Source: an uncultured Bacilli bacterium (GTDB lineage Bacteria; Bacillota_I; Bacilli_A; RF39; UBA660). From it: a stretch of 5,022 nt of DNA. The notes beneath the pieces are model-generated. The model saw only the letters and a program-made list of their open reading frames with translations, did not search any database and was not told the origin of the DNA. Positions 1 through 5,022 of this stretch are shown here, piece by piece. Position numbers and translations under genes: made by a program. The DNA lies in NCBI GenBank assembly GCA_947631345.1, contig CANRKW010000083.1, positions 1 through 5,022 on the forward strand. Direction: 5' to 3'. Each line of letters starts with the position of its first letter. Position 1 is the first letter of the stretch.

Positions 1-15
1 ATTTCAAAAAAGTAG

Positions 16-44
16 TTGCATCATATAGAAAAGTATGATACAAT
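16..44 (+). promoter_or_regulatory. Candidate extended -10 promoter upstream of the operon
   Basis: A -10-like hexamer TACAAT (39-44, five of six consensus positions) is preceded by TG one base upstream (36-37), giving an extended -10 element. A weak -35-like TTGCAT (16-21) lies exactly 17 bp upstream. Transcription would start near 51 and run rightward to the terminator at 300-329. The boxes are seen directly; promoter activity is inferred. In sequence this AT-rich such matches arise by chance, so confidence is moderate at best. Confidence 0.4.
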
Positions 45-299
45 GTAATTGCTTAATAAAGATAGACAATGGTTATAGCAAATCTAACTATAAATATAGT
101 TATTTGTATAATCAGTATATCATAGTTCTTAAAAAAGAATGTGAATTAATTTCATTGATTCTTATAATAATGAATATGAAGGGTCTAATGAATGTCCTTA
201 AAGAAGGATTTTGCTATATTAAGCATATAATTATATGAAGAAAGAAAACTTCAGAGCAAATGGTTTTAGTAGGACTAAACTAAAATTAATTCAAACTAG
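45..299 (+). other. Unassigned hairpin-rich non-coding region, possible leader or small RNA
   Basis: No recognisable gene lies here. Candidate hairpins include an 8-bp-arm palindrome at 85-102 (TAACTATA / TATAGTTA), AAGAAT...ATTCTT with an inner TGAA/TTCA stem at 137-162, TCCTT-AAAG-AAGGA at about 195-208, and TTTTAGT (264-270), which can pair with either of two downstream ACTAAA copies. A short frame 188-238 (MNVLKEGFCYIKHIII) has AAGGG four bases before its ATG, and its stop overlaps another ATG at 235 (ATGA). An 18-codon frame also exists at 69-125. I do not recognise a T-box, a common riboswitch, 6S, SRP, tmRNA or RNase P RNA. It could be a leader, a small RNA, or the degraded end of an upstream gene. 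Confidence 0.3.
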
Positions 300-329
300 A
301 AATAGCGACTTGTCATCGTTATTTTTTTT
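300..329 (+). terminator. Rho-independent terminator before the MarR promoter
   Basis: The arms AATAGCGA (301-308) and TCGTTATT (316-323) form an 8-bp stem with one G-U pair around a 7-base loop; A300-T324 can extend it. An uninterrupted run of eight T follows within 322-329. This is the usual intrinsic terminator layout. It would end transcription from the promoter at 16-44 or from a gene left of the window, insulating the MarR operon. A conditional (attenuator) role is possible but not shown. Confidence 0.75.
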
Positions 330-355
330 ATGTTTTATCATATAATTAAATGTTC

Positions 356-384
356 TTGACTTTAAAAATATTTTGTAGTAACAT
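356..384 (+). promoter_or_regulatory. Probable promoter of the marR-ABC operon
   Basis: TTGACT (356-361, five of six -35 positions) and TAACAT (379-384, four of six -10 positions) are separated by exactly 17 bp. Transcription is predicted to begin near 391, about 30 bases before the MarR start codon, leaving a short leader containing the GGAGG ribosome site. The predicted start coincides with the palindrome at 391-404. A perfect TATAAT at 341-346 is an alternative -10, but it lacks a convincing -35 at the right distance and has no TG extension. Confidence 0.6.
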
Positions 385-390
385 TTTGTC

Positions 391-404
391 TAGTTCGCTA
401 ACTA
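391..404. promoter_or_regulatory. Probable MarR operator (autoregulation site)
   Basis: The 14-mer TAGTTCGCTAACTA is symmetric at 12 of 14 positions (TAGTT / AACTA arms with a central GC). It sits just after the -10 box, over the expected transcription start and about 20 bp before the MarR start codon. MarR dimers bind pseudo-palindromes of this kind at their own promoters, so binding here would block initiation of the whole operon. The palindrome and its location are seen; the identity of the protein that binds it is inferred. Confidence 0.6.
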
Positions 405-411
405 ACAAAAT

Positions 412-417
412 GGAGGA
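412..417 (+). promoter_or_regulatory. Ribosome binding site fixing the MarR start
   Basis: GGAGGA lies with GGAGG five bases before the ATG at 422. It rules against two in-frame upstream ATGs: the one at 410 overlaps this site, and the one at 350 has no Shine-Dalgarno and would put coding sequence across the promoter and operator. Confidence 0.8.
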
Positions 418-421
418 ATTT

Positions 422-835
422 ATGGGTAACTATAATTTATTTGATAGTATTAAAGAACTAGACAAAGCTATATTAAAGAAATTATCTATATGTGATAAAT
501 TTATACCAACACAAATGAAAATAGTGAAGTATATATTAAATAGTAAAAAGGAAGTTTCACAAAAAGATATAGAAAAAGCTTTAAATTTAAGTAAAGCTAC
601 TATTTCTGATGTAATAAATAGGATGGAAAAGAAAAATCTAATTATAAGAAAAGAAAATAATAATGATTTTAGAAGTAAATATATTACATTAAGTAGTGAA
701 GCCTTAGATTTATTTAATGAACATAAAAAGAAATTAGAGGATTTAGAAAAAATATTAGAAAAAAATATATCTAAGAGTGAAATAGATACTTTTTATAATA
801 TAGTTAGTAAAATGATAAAAAATGTTAGTGAATAG
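422..835 (+). CDS. MarR-family winged-helix transcriptional regulator
   Basis: A 137-residue protein, within the usual MarR length. After an N-terminal dimerisation helix (about 5-22) comes a winged helix-turn-helix: helix 31-39, helix VSQKDIEKALN (45-55), recognition helix SKATISDVINRMEKKNLI (57-74), and a wing (75-91) carrying the typical D-x-R...ITLS pattern (D82, R84). Two C-terminal helices (about 92-112 and 117-134) complete the dimer interface. MarR proteins bind palindromic DNA as dimers and usually repress until a small molecule or oxidant releases them. The start at 422 was chosen for its GGAGG site. The gene is first in the operon, 11 bp before the ABC pair, with a probable operator at its own promoter, so it likely represses itself and the exporter. 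A single Cys (C24) is present; there is no basis to call it a redox sensor. The inducer is unknown. Confidence 0.9.
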   Translation: MGNYNLFDSIKELDKAILKKLSICDKFIPTQMKIVKYILNSKKEVSQKDIEKALNLSKATISDVINRMEKKNLIIRKENNNDFRSKYITLSSEALDLFNEHKKKLEDLEKILEKNISKSEIDTFYNIVSKMIKNVSE

Positions 836-846
836 AAAGGATTATT

Positions 847-2586
847 ATGATTAAATTATTTAAAAATTTAAAAAAGAGAGATTGGTTTTTAATTTTAATT
901 AGTTTTATTCTAATAGTTATACAAGTATATTTAGATTTAAAAATGCCAGATTATATGTCTATAATAACACAACTTGTACAAACAGAAGGAAGTAAAATGA
1001 AAGATATTTTAACTAATGGTGGTTATATGCTTTTATGTGCTTTTCTTTCATTAGTATGTGCGATTATTACTGGGTATTTAATATCTAATATATCTGCTAC
1101 TTTTTCAAAAAATACAAGAAGTAAATTATTTAATAAAGTATTAGATTTATCAACTAGTGAAGTAAAAGAGTTTTCAGTTAGTAGTTTAATTACAAGAACT
1201 ACAAATGATATTACACAAATTCAAATGTTTATTGCGATGGGTTTACAAATGTTAATAAAAGCACCCCTAACAGCCATCTGGGCAGTAAGTAAAATACTAA
1301 ATAAAAGTTGGGAGTGGAGTGTTCTTACATTAATAAGTGTACTTATATTACTTGTATCTATTAGTATAATTTTAGTTATTGTTTTACCAAGATTTAAAAT
1401 TGTACAAAAATTAATTGATAAAGTAAATACAATTATAAGAGAAAATTTAACTGGTATAAGAGTAGTAAGAGCCTTTAATGCAGAAGATTATCAAACAGAA
1501 AAATTCAAAAATGTAAATGATGACTTAACTAAAACTCAATTATTTAATCAAAAAGCTTTTGCAGTTTTAGAACCAATTATGTATTTAGTTATGTACTTTT
1601 TAACTTTAGCAATATATGTAGTAGGAATATATTTAATTAAAGGAACAGTTATTTCTGGTAAAATTAAAGTATTTGGTGATATGGTAGTATTTTCTTCATA
1701 TTCTATGCAAGTTATTATGTCATTTTTAATGCTTGCTATGATATTTATGATTTTACCACGTGCCAATGTTTCTGCAGTTCGTATAAATGAAGTAATGGAC
1801 AAAGAAATATCTATAAAAAATGGTAAAAAGTTAAGTAGTAAAGAAAGCGGTACTATTAAATTTAACCATGTGTATTTTAAATACCCTGATGCTTTAGAAT
1901 ATGTACTAGAAGACATAACATTTGAAGCAAAAAAAGGAGAAACTATTGCTTTTATTGGTAGCACAGGAAGTGGTAAATCTACATTAGTTAATTTAGTAAC
2001 TAGATTTTATGATGTAACTAAAGGTGAAATATTAGTAGATGGAGTAAATGTAAAAGAATATGACTTAAATTATTTATATAGTAAATTAGGTTATGTTCCA
2101 CAAAAAGCCGTTATATTTAATGATACAGTAGAAAAAAATGTAAGTTATGGAGTGGATGTTATAGATAAAACTCTAATTAATGAATCTTTAGAAGTAGCCC
2201 AAGCAAAAGAATTTGTAGAAAAAATGGACAAAAAAACACAAACACCTTTATCTCAAGGAGGTACGAATATTTCAGGTGGACAAAAACAAAGAATATCAAT
2301 TGCAAGAGCAATATATAAAAATCCTGAAATATATATATTTGATGACTCATTTTCTGCACTAGACTATAAAACTGATAGTGTTTTAAGGCATGAATTAAAA
2401 AAATACACAAAAGACGCGACTAGTTTAATAGTAGCCCAAAGAATAGGTACAATTATGAATGCAGATAAAATTATCGTATTAGATAAAGGTAAATGTGTAG
2501 GAATGGGTACACATAAGGAACTTCTTAAAAATTGTGAAGTTTATAAACAAATAGCTTTATCTCAATTTAAGAAGGAGGAGTTATAA
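847..2586 (+). CDS. ABC exporter half-transporter, degenerate-site subunit (BmrC/LmrC/TM287-like)
   Basis: A 579-residue type IV ABC exporter subunit: six membrane segments (about 14-30, 58-80, 130-150, 157-180, 240-264, 279-303), then a nucleotide-binding domain. Visible motifs are the A-loop Y346, Walker A GSTGSGKST (371-379), Q-loop Q419, signature ISGGQ (475-479), Walker B IYIFD (495-499) and D-loop SALD (503-506). The residue after Walker B is Asp (D500) instead of catalytic Glu, and the switch-loop His is Gln (Q531). These substitutions mark the subunit supplying Walker A/B to the degenerate ATP site of heterodimeric exporters, while its near-canonical signature serves the partner's active site. 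The ATG at 847 follows AAAGGA by five bases. Its stop overlaps the start of the next ABC gene by one base, fitting co-translation of the two halves. Export of drugs or other hydrophobic compounds is typical of the family; the substrate here is unknown. A homodimer is unlikely because both catalytic residues are replaced. Confidence 0.92.
   Translation: MIKLFKNLKKRDWFLILISFILIVIQVYLDLKMPDYMSIITQLVQTEGSKMKDILTNGGYMLLCAFLSLVCAIITGYLISNISATFSKNTRSKLFNKVLDLSTSEVKEFSVSSLITRTTNDITQIQMFIAMGLQMLIKAPLTAIWAVSKILNKSWEWSVLTLISVLILLVSISIILVIVLPRFKIVQKLIDKVNTIIRENLTGIRVVRAFNAEDYQTEKFKNVNDDLTKTQLFNQKAFAVLEPIMYLVMYFLTLAIYVVGIYLIKGTVISGKIKVFGDMVVFSSYSMQVIMSFLMLAMIFMILPRANVSAVRINEVMDKEISIKNGKKLSSKESGTIKFNHVYFKYPDALEYVLEDITFEAKKGETIAFIGSTGSGKSTLVNLVTRFYDVTKGEILVDGVNVKEYDLNYLYSKLGYVPQKAVIFNDTVEKNVSYGVDVIDKTLINESLEVAQAKEFVEKMDKKTQTPLSQGGTNISGGQKQRISIARAIYKNPEIYIFDDSFSALDYKTDSVLRHELKKYTKDATSLIVAQRIGTIMNADKIIVLDKGKCVGMGTHKELLKNCEVYKQIALSQFKKEEL
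2572..2578 (+). promoter_or_regulatory. Strong Shine-Dalgarno for the second ABC gene, inside the first
   Basis: AAGGAGG, a perfect match to the anti-Shine-Dalgarno complement, lies within the last codons of the first ABC gene, seven bases before the ATG at 2586. The stop and start share a base (TAATG). This suggests translational coupling and balanced production of the two transporter halves. Confidence 0.8.
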
Positions 2587-4838
2587 TGCCAAGAAGAAAT
2601 ATAAGTAATGAAAAAGCAAAAGACTTTAAAAAATCTATAAAAAGACTTCTAAAAGAATTAAATCCTTTTAAAATTTTAATAATTATTGGTCTAATTTTAG
2701 CCTTTGTTTGTTCCGTTTTTTCAATTTTAGCCCCTAATAAAATCTCAGATTTAGTAAATGAAATATCTAATGGACTAAAAGTAAATGAAAAAAATATAAC
2801 TCTTATTAGTGAAAATATTACTAATAGTTTAAATAATGAAAAATTATATTCTATATTAAATATAGATTTAAGTGAACAAACTATATTAGAAATAATGAAT
2901 TCTACTACTATTACTGAAAGTGAAAAAGAACTATTTAATAATTTTCTTAATGATAAAGATAATATAACTACCAATATTAAAAATTTACCTAATAGTATTT
3001 TAGAATATATATTAAAAGATACAAACTATAATAATATAGTTATAACTCAAAATGAAAAAATAGACTTAATTAAAAATATGAAAATATCTAGTACATTAAG
3101 TGAAATATTATTTAGTGAATTTAGTATAGATAACACTATTATTAGTAAAAATGATCAGGCTAAGTTTATTAATATTATCAGTAGTGCTAGTAGTACTGAT
3201 GTATTAAATAAATTAGATAAATTACCTAAATCTATAAAAAGTGTAATTGAACCTAAATTCAATATGAAACAAATTAAAAAGATTGTTTTATTCTTAATAC
3301 TTTTATATGTATTTTCTGCACTATTTAGTTATATTGAACATATTTCTATGACTATAGTTTCTAATAATTTTGCAAATAGATTAAGAAGTAGAATTTCTAA
3401 TAAGATAAATAAATTACCACTTAAATATTTTGATAAAAATCAAATAGGAGATATATTATCAAGAGTAACAAATGATGTTGATACAATTTCACAAAGTATG
3501 AACCAATCTTTTGCAACATTAGTAAGTGCAATTAGTTTATTTATAGGTACAATATTTATGATGTTTAAAACTAATTATATAATGGCTTTAACTGCTATTA
3601 TATCTAGTTTAATAGGTTTTTCATTTATGTTTATAGTACTTAGTAAATCTCAAAAATACTTTATAAAAAGACAAAAATATTTAGGAGAAATAAATTCTCA
3701 TATAGAAGAAATATATTCATCTTTAAATGTAGTTAAAACATATAATGGAAAAGAAAGTGCAAATAATAAATTTGATAAATTAAATAATGAAGTATATGAA
3801 GCAAATAGAAAAAGTCAATTTTTATCAGGATTAATGATGCCAATAATGAATTTTATAGGAAACTTTGGTTATGTTGCTGTTTGTATAGTAGGTGCAATAC
3901 TTACAATGAGAGGTAGTATTTCATTTGGAGTTATTGTTGCATTTATGACTTATGTTAGATTATTTACAAGTCCTTTATCTCAAATCGGGCAAGCCATGAC
4001 AAGTTTACAAACAACTGCAGCATCTAGTGAAAGAGTATTTGAATTTTTAGATGAAAAAGAAATGGATGATGAAGAAAGTATTACTAAAGTTTTAGATAAA
4101 AGTAAAGTTAAAGGTAATATTGAATTTAAAAATGTAGTATTTTCATATGATAAAAATAAAGAGGCAATAATAAAGAACTTTAATGTAGAAGTAAAAAGTG
4201 GACAAAAAGTTGCAATTGTGGGTCCTACTGGAGCAGGTAAAACTACAATGGTAAACTTACTTATGAAGTTTTATGAAATCGATAGTGGAGATATTATAAT
4301 AGATGGAATATCTATAAATGATTTAAGAAGAAGTAATATTCATGAATTATTTACAATGGTACTTCAAGATACTTGGGTATTTGAAGGAACTATAAAAGAT
4401 AATATAATTTATAATAGAAAAAATATTCCAATGGAAAAAGTAAAAGAAGTATGTGAAGTAGTAGGAATAGATCACTTTATAAATACACTTCCTAATACAT
4501 ATGATAGTATATTAAAAGAAAACGATAACATTTCTTCTGGACAAAGACAACTTTTAACTATTGCGCGTGGTATGATAGAAGATGCACCTTTCTTAATATT
4601 AGATGAAGCAACAAGTAATGTCGATACAAGAACTGAAGAATTAGTACAAAAAGCAATGGATAAACTTACAGAAGGAAGAACCTCTTTCATTATTGCACAT
4701 AGACTTTCAACTATAAAAAACGCTGACTTAATATTAGTAATGAAAGATGGAAATATAATTGAAAAGGGAACTCATGATGAATTAATTAATCAAAATGGTT
4801 TCTATAAAGAATTATATAATAGTCAATTTGAAAACTAA
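2586..4838 (+). CDS. ABC exporter half-transporter with large extracellular insertion (BmrD/LmrD/TM288-like)
   Basis: A 750-residue subunit, about 150 longer than ordinary half-exporters. TM1 is at about 28-49. An insertion of about 180 residues (52-232) follows, hydrophilic, Asn/Ser/Ile-rich and without Cys. TM2-TM6 lie at about 233-253, 309-327, 331-353, 418-441 and 447-465. The nucleotide-binding domain has A-loop Y521, Walker A GPTGAGKTT (546-554), Q594, Walker B FLILD with catalytic E674, D-loop SNVD (677-680) and switch His H705. The signature is ISSGQ (649-653) instead of LSGGQ, within NISSGQRQLLTIARG, resembling the NISQGQKQLLTIARA form of LmrD/YheH-type proteins. It therefore supplies the active-site Walker motifs and the weakened signature of the degenerate site, complementing the upstream gene. 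By topology the insertion lies outside the membrane. B. subtilis BmrD, as I recall, also has an extracellular domain between TM1 and TM2, but a smaller one. Substrate unknown. Confidence 0.93.
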   Translation: MPRRNISNEKAKDFKKSIKRLLKELNPFKILIIIGLILAFVCSVFSILAPNKISDLVNEISNGLKVNEKNITLISENITNSLNNEKLYSILNIDLSEQTILEIMNSTTITESEKELFNNFLNDKDNITTNIKNLPNSILEYILKDTNYNNIVITQNEKIDLIKNMKISSTLSEILFSEFSIDNTIISKNDQAKFINIISSASSTDVLNKLDKLPKSIKSVIEPKFNMKQIKKIVLFLILLYVFSALFSYIEHISMTIVSNNFANRLRSRISNKINKLPLKYFDKNQIGDILSRVTNDVDTISQSMNQSFATLVSAISLFIGTIFMMFKTNYIMALTAIISSLIGFSFMFIVLSKSQKYFIKRQKYLGEINSHIEEIYSSLNVVKTYNGKESANNKFDKLNNEVYEANRKSQFLSGLMMPIMNFIGNFGYVAVCIVGAILTMRGSISFGVIVAFMTYVRLFTSPLSQIGQAMTSLQTTAASSERVFEFLDEKEMDDEESITKVLDKSKVKGNIEFKNVVFSYDKNKEAIIKNFNVEVKSGQKVAIVGPTGAGKTTMVNLLMKFYEIDSGDIIIDGISINDLRRSNIHELFTMVLQDTWVFEGTIKDNIIYNRKNIPMEKVKEVCEVVGIDHFINTLPNTYDSILKENDNISSGQRQLLTIARGMIEDAPFLILDEATSNVDTRTEELVQKAMDKLTEGRTSFIIAHRLSTIKNADLILVMKDGNIIEKGTHDELINQNGFYKELYNSQFEN
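2739..3281 (+). other. TM1-TM2 extracellular insertion domain with degenerate helical repeats
   Basis: This is the coding segment for residues 52-232 of the second ABC subunit. A motif I-[TS]-x-[SN]-[ED]-[KQ]-x-x-[FL] occurs three times, beginning at residues 109 (ITESEKELF), 153 (ITQNEKIDL) and 186 (ISKNDQAKF). Each contains a helix N-capping box T/S-x-x-E/D. LPxSIxxxI occurs twice, at residues 134 and 213, placed 25 and 27 residues after the first and third motif. That suggests a diverged unit of about 78 residues. The residue patterns are seen; the fold, extracellular exposure and repeat origin are inferred. Confidence 0.5.
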
Positions 4839-4840
4839 TT

Positions 4841-4880
4841 TTAAAAAGAAGAATTAAAATGTAGGTAATTCTTCTTTTAA
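4841..4880. terminator. Operon terminator, possibly bidirectional
   Basis: Beginning two bases after the stop codon of the second ABC gene, AAAAGAAGAATTA (4844-4856) pairs perfectly with TAATTCTTCTTTT (4866-4878) around a 9-base loop. With one A bulged, TTAA/TTAA at the ends extends it to 4841-4880. The T tract on the plus strand is only four long and lies within the stem; the minus strand offers five T. It probably ends the operon and may also stop transcription from the right. The short U-run lowers certainty about efficiency. Confidence 0.7.
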
Positions 4881-4990
4881 CTTACTCTAAAATTACATAA
4901 CAGATTTGTTCTTTGCGTATTAGTTACTACTCACCCATAAATATAAAAAAAATAAAAAATATTAAAAAATAAAAACACAAATGAATAAAA
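4881..4990. other. Non-coding spacer with A-tract run
   Basis: No gene is visible in the 142 bases after the operon terminator. A slightly less AT-rich patch (about 4900-4936) has no recognised identity. It is followed by adenine runs at 4945-4952, 4954-4959, 4964-4969 and 4971-4975, with centres about 7-10 bp apart. Such spacing can bend DNA and act as an UP-like element for the promoter-like site at 4994-5002; that role is inferred. Confidence 0.4.
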
Positions 4991-4993
4991 ATG

Positions 4994-5002
4994 TGATATT
5001 AT
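4994..5002 (+). promoter_or_regulatory. Candidate extended -10 promoter for a gene beyond the window
   Basis: TGATATTAT combines TG, one spacer base and TATTAT (five of six -10 positions). No -35-like box is present about 17 bp upstream, where the DNA is A-rich, consistent with an extended -10 promoter helped by A-tracts. Transcription would start near 5009, and any target lies past the right edge. The surrounding sequence is so AT-rich that a chance match is quite possible. Confidence 0.35.
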
Positions 5003-5022
5003 ATATATGAAGCGAGAAATCC

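Noticed and set aside
35..238. 67-codon open frame in the upstream region
   Set aside because: Its ATG overlaps the candidate -10 box, it has no Shine-Dalgarno sequence, and its composition (runs of Ile, Tyr, Asn) is what AT-rich non-coding DNA gives. Only the internal start at 188 has a plausible ribosome site, and that is noted separately with low confidence.
350..421. Longer MarR protein starting at the ATG at 350 or 410
   Set aside because: The 350 start has no ribosome site and would place coding sequence over the promoter and operator. The 410 start overlaps the GGAGG that serves the ATG at 422. The 422 start gives a normal MarR N-terminus.
800..835. TAGTTAG-like half-sites near the end of the MarR gene, considered as a second operator
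   Set aside because: No opposing arm forms a palindrome, and TAGT strings are common throughout this AT-rich sequence.
1548..2974. Minus-strand open frames within the ABC genes (1548-1964, 2177-2410, 2567-2974), and another at 4472-4690
   Set aside because: They lie opposite strongly supported coding sequence with complete ABC motifs and show no domain of their own. They are antisense shadows.
3177..3200. Hairpin ATCAGTA...TACTGAT inside the second ABC gene
   Set aside because: It falls in a run of AGT/ACT serine and threonine codons encoding part of the extracellular domain. The symmetry is readily explained by codon repetition, and no regulatory context is present.
4925..4936. Minus-strand GGGTGAGTA resembling a short conserved stretch of 16S rRNA
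   Set aside because: The match is about nine bases, and the flanking sequence does not continue as rRNA. It is treated as coincidence.
1..5022. Mobile element, CRISPR array, tRNA or phage/defence system
   Set aside because: No transposase or integrase genes, no regularly spaced direct repeats, no tRNA-like cloverleaf and no defence domains were seen. The coding content is a regulator and one exporter pair.

Overview
This 5,022-base window is very AT-rich (roughly three quarters A+T by eye). It reads as a bacterial chromosome segment from a low-GC Bacillota-type organism such as Clostridia, Erysipelotrichia or a related gut lineage. Support comes from strong Shine-Dalgarno sequences (GGAGG, AAGGAGG), sigma-A-like promoter boxes, simple stem/U-tract terminators and closely packed same-strand genes. 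Tryptophan is encoded by TGG and the stops used are TAG and TAA, so nothing suggests a reassigned code. The species cannot be named from the sequence.

Layout. Positions 1-421 carry no recognisable protein gene. They hold a candidate extended -10 promoter (16-44), about 250 bases of hairpin-rich sequence of unknown role, and a Rho-independent terminator (300-329). A second promoter (356-384) follows, with a 14-bp pseudo-palindrome at its expected start point (391-404). Then comes one tight operon: a MarR-family regulator (422-835), an ABC exporter half-transporter (847-2586) and a second, unusually long ABC half-transporter (2586-4838). A hairpin terminator lies at 4841-4880. The last 140 bases are non-coding and end in A-tracts plus a candidate extended -10 promoter for a gene outside the window.

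How it works together. The two ABC proteins fit a heterodimeric exporter of the BmrCD/LmrCD/TM287-288 type. The first subunit has Asp in place of the catalytic Walker B Glu and Gln in place of the switch His. The second has intact catalytic residues but an altered signature (ISSGQ). Together they predict one degenerate and one active ATP site. The MarR protein most likely represses its own operon by binding the palindrome over the promoter and is released by a small ligand, often a transported drug. Substrate and inducer are not visible in the sequence.

The most distinctive feature is an insertion of about 180 residues between TM1 and TM2 of the second subunit. It should lie outside the cell and seems built from degenerate helical repeats. 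The system as a whole is a known type; the novelty, if any, lies in this extracellular domain and in the unexplained transcribed region upstream.
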